Source: Streptomyces rimosus
Lineage (GTDB): Bacteria; Actinomycetota; Actinomycetes; Streptomycetales; Streptomycetaceae
NCBI RefSeq assembly: GCF_008704655.1
Contig: NZ_CP023688.1
Location: 3,906,001-3,970,000 of the forward strand
Direction of reading: 5' to 3'
DNA: 64,000 bases
Shown: positions 61,320 through 64,000 of the stretch, one piece after another
Layout of the letters: the number at the start of each line of letters is the position of its first letter
How positions within the stretch are numbered: the stretch's first letter is position 1
The notes under the pieces: generated by a model
The model's input: only the letters and a program-made list of their open reading frames with translations
The model's database searches: none
What the model was told of the DNA's origin: nothing
Program-made: the position numbers and the translations under genes

Positions 61320-62561
61320 ATGGACATCGAGGTGCGTACGGTCGGCGACGACGACCTGCCCGAATGGATGCGGGCCATGGAGGTGGGCTTCCTGCGGGCG
61401 CCCGAGATCTCCGAGGAGCGGATCGAGTACCGCCGCGCCCGCTACGACCCGGCCCGTTCGCAGGGCGCGTACGACAACGGCCGCTGTGTCGCCACGTTCC
61501 GCAGTTTCGCGCAAGAACTGACCGTCGTCGGCGGGGCTCCGGTGCCCGCCGACGCCGTCTCGAACGTGACGGTCTCCCCCACCCACCGCCGCCGCGGCCT
61601 GCTCAGCCGGATGATGGCGAACGACCTGCGGGCCGCCAAGGAGCGGGGGGAAGCCCTCGCCACACTGATCGCAGCGGAGTTCCCGATCTACGGGCGGTAC
61701 GGCTTCGGCCCGGCCACCTGGACCACCGAGTGGCACATCGACGTCGCGCGCGCCGGGCTGGACCCGCGCCACGCGGGCCCGAACTGCGGCGGCCGGATCG
61801 ACTTCGCCGACGCAGCCGGGATCCTTGAGGCGGGACCCGCTCTCCACGACCGGTTCCGGGCCCGGCAGCCCGGCGCGATCGACCTCTCCCACGACTGGTG
61901 GCGCGAGCTCACCGGCGCGAACCCGCGCCCGCACAACCCCGCCAAGGACCGCTTCCACGCCCTCTACCGCAACGCGTCCGGCGAGGTCGAGGGCCTGGTC
62001 TCGTACCGGGCGGACGACACGTGGGAGCACAAGCTGCCGCAGAACACGGTCACCGTCGACCGCCTGACCGCGCTCACCCCGGCTGCCGAGCGGGCCCTGT
62101 GGCGGTTCCTGTGCTCGATCGACTGGGTCATGCACATCAAGTCCGGCTACCGCGGCCCCGACGACCTCCTGCCGTACCACCTCGGCGACCCGCGCGCGGC
62201 GCGGATCGAACAGCACGCCGACTACCTGTGGATACGGCCGCTGGACGTTCCCCACCTGCTGGAGGCCCGTACCTACCCCGCCGAAGGCTCCCTCGTCCTG
62301 GACATCCGGGACAAGGCGGGCCTGGCCGACGGCCGCTACCTCCTGGAAGCCACCCCGCAGGGCGCCACCTGCACCCGCACGGACCGGCCCGCCGAACTCA
62401 CCCTCGACGTGGCCGACTTCGCGGCGCTCTACCTCGGCGACGAGTCCGCGGTACGCCTGCACGCCCTGGGCCGCGTCACCGAAGAACGCCCGGGTGCCCT
62501 GGCCACCTCCGACCTCCTGCTGCACACCGCCCGCCGCCCCTGGTGCCCGGACATCTTCTGA
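61320..62561 (+). CDS. Eis-like GNAT acetyltransferase
   Basis: A 413-aa enhanced-intracellular-survival (Eis) type acetyltransferase: an N-terminal GNAT domain with [20 protein letters not shown] (acetyl-CoA loop, about 83-102), a second GNAT-like domain and a C-terminal SCP-like fold. The chain ends in the catalytic carboxylate, Phe413 (PDIF). Mycobacterial Eis acetylates aminoglycosides at several sites; this homologue could act on amines generally. TACCGT at 61308-61313 ends 6 nt before the ATG, with no ribosome site: leaderless start. Confidence 0.9.
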   Translation: MDIEVRTVGDDDLPEWMRAMEVGFLRAPEISEERIEYRRARYDPARSQGAYDNGRCVATFRSFAQELTVVGGAPVPADAVSNVTVSPTHRRRGLLSRMMANDLRAAKERGEALATLIAAEFPIYGRYGFGPATWTTEWHIDVARAGLDPRHAGPNCGGRIDFADAAGILEAGPALHDRFRARQPGAIDLSHDWWRELTGANPRPHNPAKDRFHALYRNASGEVEGLVSYRADDTWEHKLPQNTVTVDRLTALTPAAERALWRFLCSIDWVMHIKSGYRGPDDLLPYHLGDPRAARIEQHADYLWIRPLDVPHLLEARTYPAEGSLVLDIRDKAGLADGRYLLEATPQGATCTRTDRPAELTLDVADFAALYLGDESAVRLHALGRVTEERPGALATSDLLLHTARRPWCPDIF

Positions 62562-62679
62562 CCGGCGCCGCGCGCCGGGGGCCCGGCGGTGGTGTGCTGC
62601 ATAAGGTGGCGGAAACAGGTAACGGCCCAGGCGGAAGTTGCAGGACACCGCCCACCACCGGAGCAGGAGGACGGCGACC

Positions 62680-63111
62680 ATGAGTGACGCGAACACGGAG
62701 CCGCAGGGTCCCGACACGACCGAGCACGCCCACGACCCCGAGGTACTACAGCTCGCGGCCAAGGTCTTCGACCTGGCCCGGCACGGCGACACCAGCACCC
62801 TCGCCGCCTACGTCGACGCCGGGGTCCCCGCCACCCTCACCAACGACAAGGGCGACTCCCTGGTGATGCTCGCCGCCTACCACGGCCACGCCGACACCGT
62901 GGCCGCCCTCCTGGAACGCGGCGCCGACCCCGACCGCCCCAACGACCGCGGCCAGACCCCCCTGGCCGGCGCCGTCTTCAAGGGCGAGGACGCGGTCGTA
63001 CGCCTCCTGGTGGCCCACGGCGCCGACCCGGCCGCGGGGACGCCGTCGGCGGTGGACACGGCGCGGATGTTCCAGAAGGGGGAGTTGCTGGGGTTGTTCG
63101 GGGCGGAGTGA
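62680..63111 (+). CDS. Ankyrin-repeat protein
   Basis: A 143-aa protein with an acidic N-terminus and about three ankyrin repeats (about 40-130): KGDSLVMLAAYHGHADTVAA, RGQTPLAGAVFKGEDAVVRL and a partial one before the end. Each has the TPL/SLV-helix turn. Single-domain ankyrin proteins in Streptomyces are commonly protein-interaction adaptors; partner unknown. CAGGAGGA lies 8 nt before the ATG at 62680. Confidence 0.88.
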   Translation: MSDANTEPQGPDTTEHAHDPEVLQLAAKVFDLARHGDTSTLAAYVDAGVPATLTNDKGDSLVMLAAYHGHADTVAALLERGADPDRPNDRGQTPLAGAVFKGEDAVVRLLVAHGADPAAGTPSAVDTARMFQKGELLGLFGAE

Positions 63112-63158
63112 GGGCGGGGGGCGGAGGCGGCGGAGCGGCGTGACCCCAAGGCCACACC

Positions 63159-63189
63159 TTGACATCAACTTTGGTTGAGGTTTTAGCGT
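63159..63189 (+). promoter_or_regulatory. MerR-type promoter/operator of the FMN reductase gene
   Basis: TTGACA (63159-63164), a 19-bp spacer holding TCAAC-TTTG-GTTGA (63165-63178), and TAGCGT (63184-63189). A 19-bp spacer containing an inverted repeat is typical of MerR-family activator sites, such as SoxR's. Confidence 0.65.
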
Positions 63190-63243
63190 CTGGTCCTGGA
63201 GCCGACCGCCGGCTCCGTTCCGCCGTCTTCAGGAGGACCTGCC

Positions 63244-63810
63244 ATGCCCGAGCGCCCCTTCACCCTGGCCGTCATCGTCGGCAGCACCCGGGAGGGCCGG
63301 TTCGCGCCCGTGGTGGCGAACTGGTTCGCCGCGCATGCCGGGCGGCGTGACGACGTCGTGGTGGACGTCATCGATCTGGACGAGGTCCGGCCGTACGAAC
63401 TGCGGGCGGGCAGCGAGGAGATGGAGACGTACGCCAAGCGCGTCGGCGCGGCGGACGCGTTCGTCGTGATCACGCCCGAGTACAACCACTCCTTCCCCGC
63501 CCCGCTCAAGCACGCCATCGACCTGCTGCACCAGCAGTGGCAGGCCAAGCCGGTCGGGTTCGTGTCGTACGGCGGGGTGTCCGGGGGACTGCGCGCCGTC
63601 GAGCAACTGCGGCTGGTGTTCGCCGAGTTGCATGCCACCACGGTGCGCGAGACGGTCAGCTTCCCGATGGCCGGGAACCTCTTCGACGAGGGCGGGCAGC
63701 TGCGCGACCCCCAGGACGCGGACCGGGCCGCCGTCGTGCTGCTCGACCAGCTGGCCTGGTGGGCGCAGGCGCTGCGGGAGGCGCGCGAGGCGCGGCCGTA
63801 CGGGAGCTGA
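63244..63810 (+). CDS. NADPH-dependent FMN reductase
   Basis: A 188-aa flavodoxin-fold oxidoreductase. The FMN phosphate loop is IVGSTREGRFAPVVANW (about 11-27); VITPEYNHSFPAPLKHAIDLLH (split between strand and helix) and FVSYGGVSGG form the isoalloxazine site. Such enzymes reduce quinones, azo compounds or nitro groups with NADPH. AGGAGG lies 6-7 nt before the ATG. The MerR-like operator points to stress- or redox-induced expression; the HxlR gene that follows may also regulate it. Confidence 0.92.
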   Translation: MPERPFTLAVIVGSTREGRFAPVVANWFAAHAGRRDDVVVDVIDLDEVRPYELRAGSEEMETYAKRVGAADAFVVITPEYNHSFPAPLKHAIDLLHQQWQAKPVGFVSYGGVSGGLRAVEQLRLVFAELHATTVRETVSFPMAGNLFDEGGQLRDPQDADRAAVVLLDQLAWWAQALREAREARPYGS

Positions 63811-63825
63811 GGCCGCGTGTCCGGC

Positions 63826-63844
63826 GGGCGGGCCGGGCCCGCCC
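63826..63844 (+). terminator. Terminator after FMN reductase gene
   Basis: An 8-bp GC stem GGGCGGGC / GCCCGCCC with a 3-nt loop, 16 bp after the stop codon. Confidence 0.55.
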
Positions 63845-63907
63845 TCCCCGCGTTTGCCGTCGGCTTACGATGTGTCGCGTCCGGCGGCGAACGAGGGGGA
63901 CACGGTC

Positions 63908-64000
63908 ATGAGCCGACGCAAAGGCCCGTACGAGTGCGGCCTGGACGCCGCCGTGGACGTCATCGGCGGCAAGTGGAAGGTCCTGCTGCTGTGGCAGCTC
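63908..64000 (+). CDS. HxlR-family regulator, 5' end only
   Basis: Thirty-one N-terminal codons before the window ends: MSRRKGPYECGLDAAVDVIG and GKWKVLLLWQL. The Cys in the GPYECG motif and GGKWK are typical of HxlR (MarR-like winged helix) regulators, which often sense electrophiles or redox state through that Cys. A GAGGGGG site lies 8-9 nt upstream. Same strand as the FMN reductase, hence a plausible regulator of it. Confidence 0.88.
   Translation, partial: MSRRKGPYECGLDAAVDVIGGKWKVLLLWQL

Overview
This window is a high-GC actinobacterial chromosome segment whose gene content points firmly to Streptomyces. It carries mycothiol genes (mshA, mshD), the PhoR/PhoP pair with a PHO box beside phoU, the orphan nitrogen regulator glnR, the nickel regulator nur, the c-di-GMP-dependent anti-sigma gene rsiG (amfC), and carD-ispD-ispF. 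There is no tRNA, rRNA, CRISPR array or recognisable insertion sequence. Nearly every gene has a clear family, so this is core chromosome with small accessory patches. I cannot name the species.

Layout. 1-3.8 kb (minus): cysS (runs off the left edge), a PPOX-fold flavin/F420 protein, ispF, ispD, carD. 3.8-8.5 kb: a long intergenic region with an inverted repeat, a lipoprotein, phoP/phoR (minus), a PHO box, phoU and a 37-aa Cys-rich peptide. 9.2-16.5 kb: asnB, gpmA, a secreted hydrolase, a YbjN protein, mshA, a methyltransferase. 16.5-19.8 kb: accessory genes (XRE regulator, aldo/keto reductase, Hsp20, zinc-ribbon protein) at a probable rearrangement junction. 19.8-29.1 kb: Nudix-CHAD-ppk polyphosphate cluster, a small secreted protein, an ATPase + MEDS-STAS signalling pair, mshD, a secreted 5'-nucleotidase. 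29.2-36.6 kb: META lipoprotein, DUF3574, F420-type reductase behind a perfect 22-bp palindrome, DUF4287, VOC, a DUF397/XRE/ATPase trio, an NmrA-like protein, a DUF2993 protein. 36.7-43 kb (minus): two-component system, HtrA-like protease, LacI regulator, glnR with a coupled upstream ORF. 43-50.7 kb: hydrolase, heterodimeric ABC exporter, MoaD/ThiS protein, Q/Y-rich membrane protein, second DUF2993 protein. 51-54 kb: a cysteine-type leader peptide, rhodanese, DUF1416, DUF3099, DsrE, a 33-aa membrane peptide, nitrobindin-like protein. 54.1-57.9 kb: cobalamin riboswitch, BtuCDF-type importer, nur. 57.9-64 kb: ygfZ-like, dtd, rsiG, asparaginase, Eis-like acetyltransferase, ankyrin protein, FMN reductase behind a MerR-type operator, and the start of an HxlR regulator.

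How the genes work together. Phosphate control links the PhoRP/PhoU locus with ppk/CHAD and the 5'-nucleotidase, though I see a good PHO box only at phoR-phoU. Thiol and sulfur functions recur (mshA, mshD, leader peptide-rhodanese-DUF1416, DsrE). Metal/cofactor supply is represented by the B12-riboswitch importer beside nur. At least fourteen start codons sit 6-7 nt downstream of a TANNNT hexamer, so leaderless mRNAs look common here. Convergent genes are separated by strong GC-rich hairpins.
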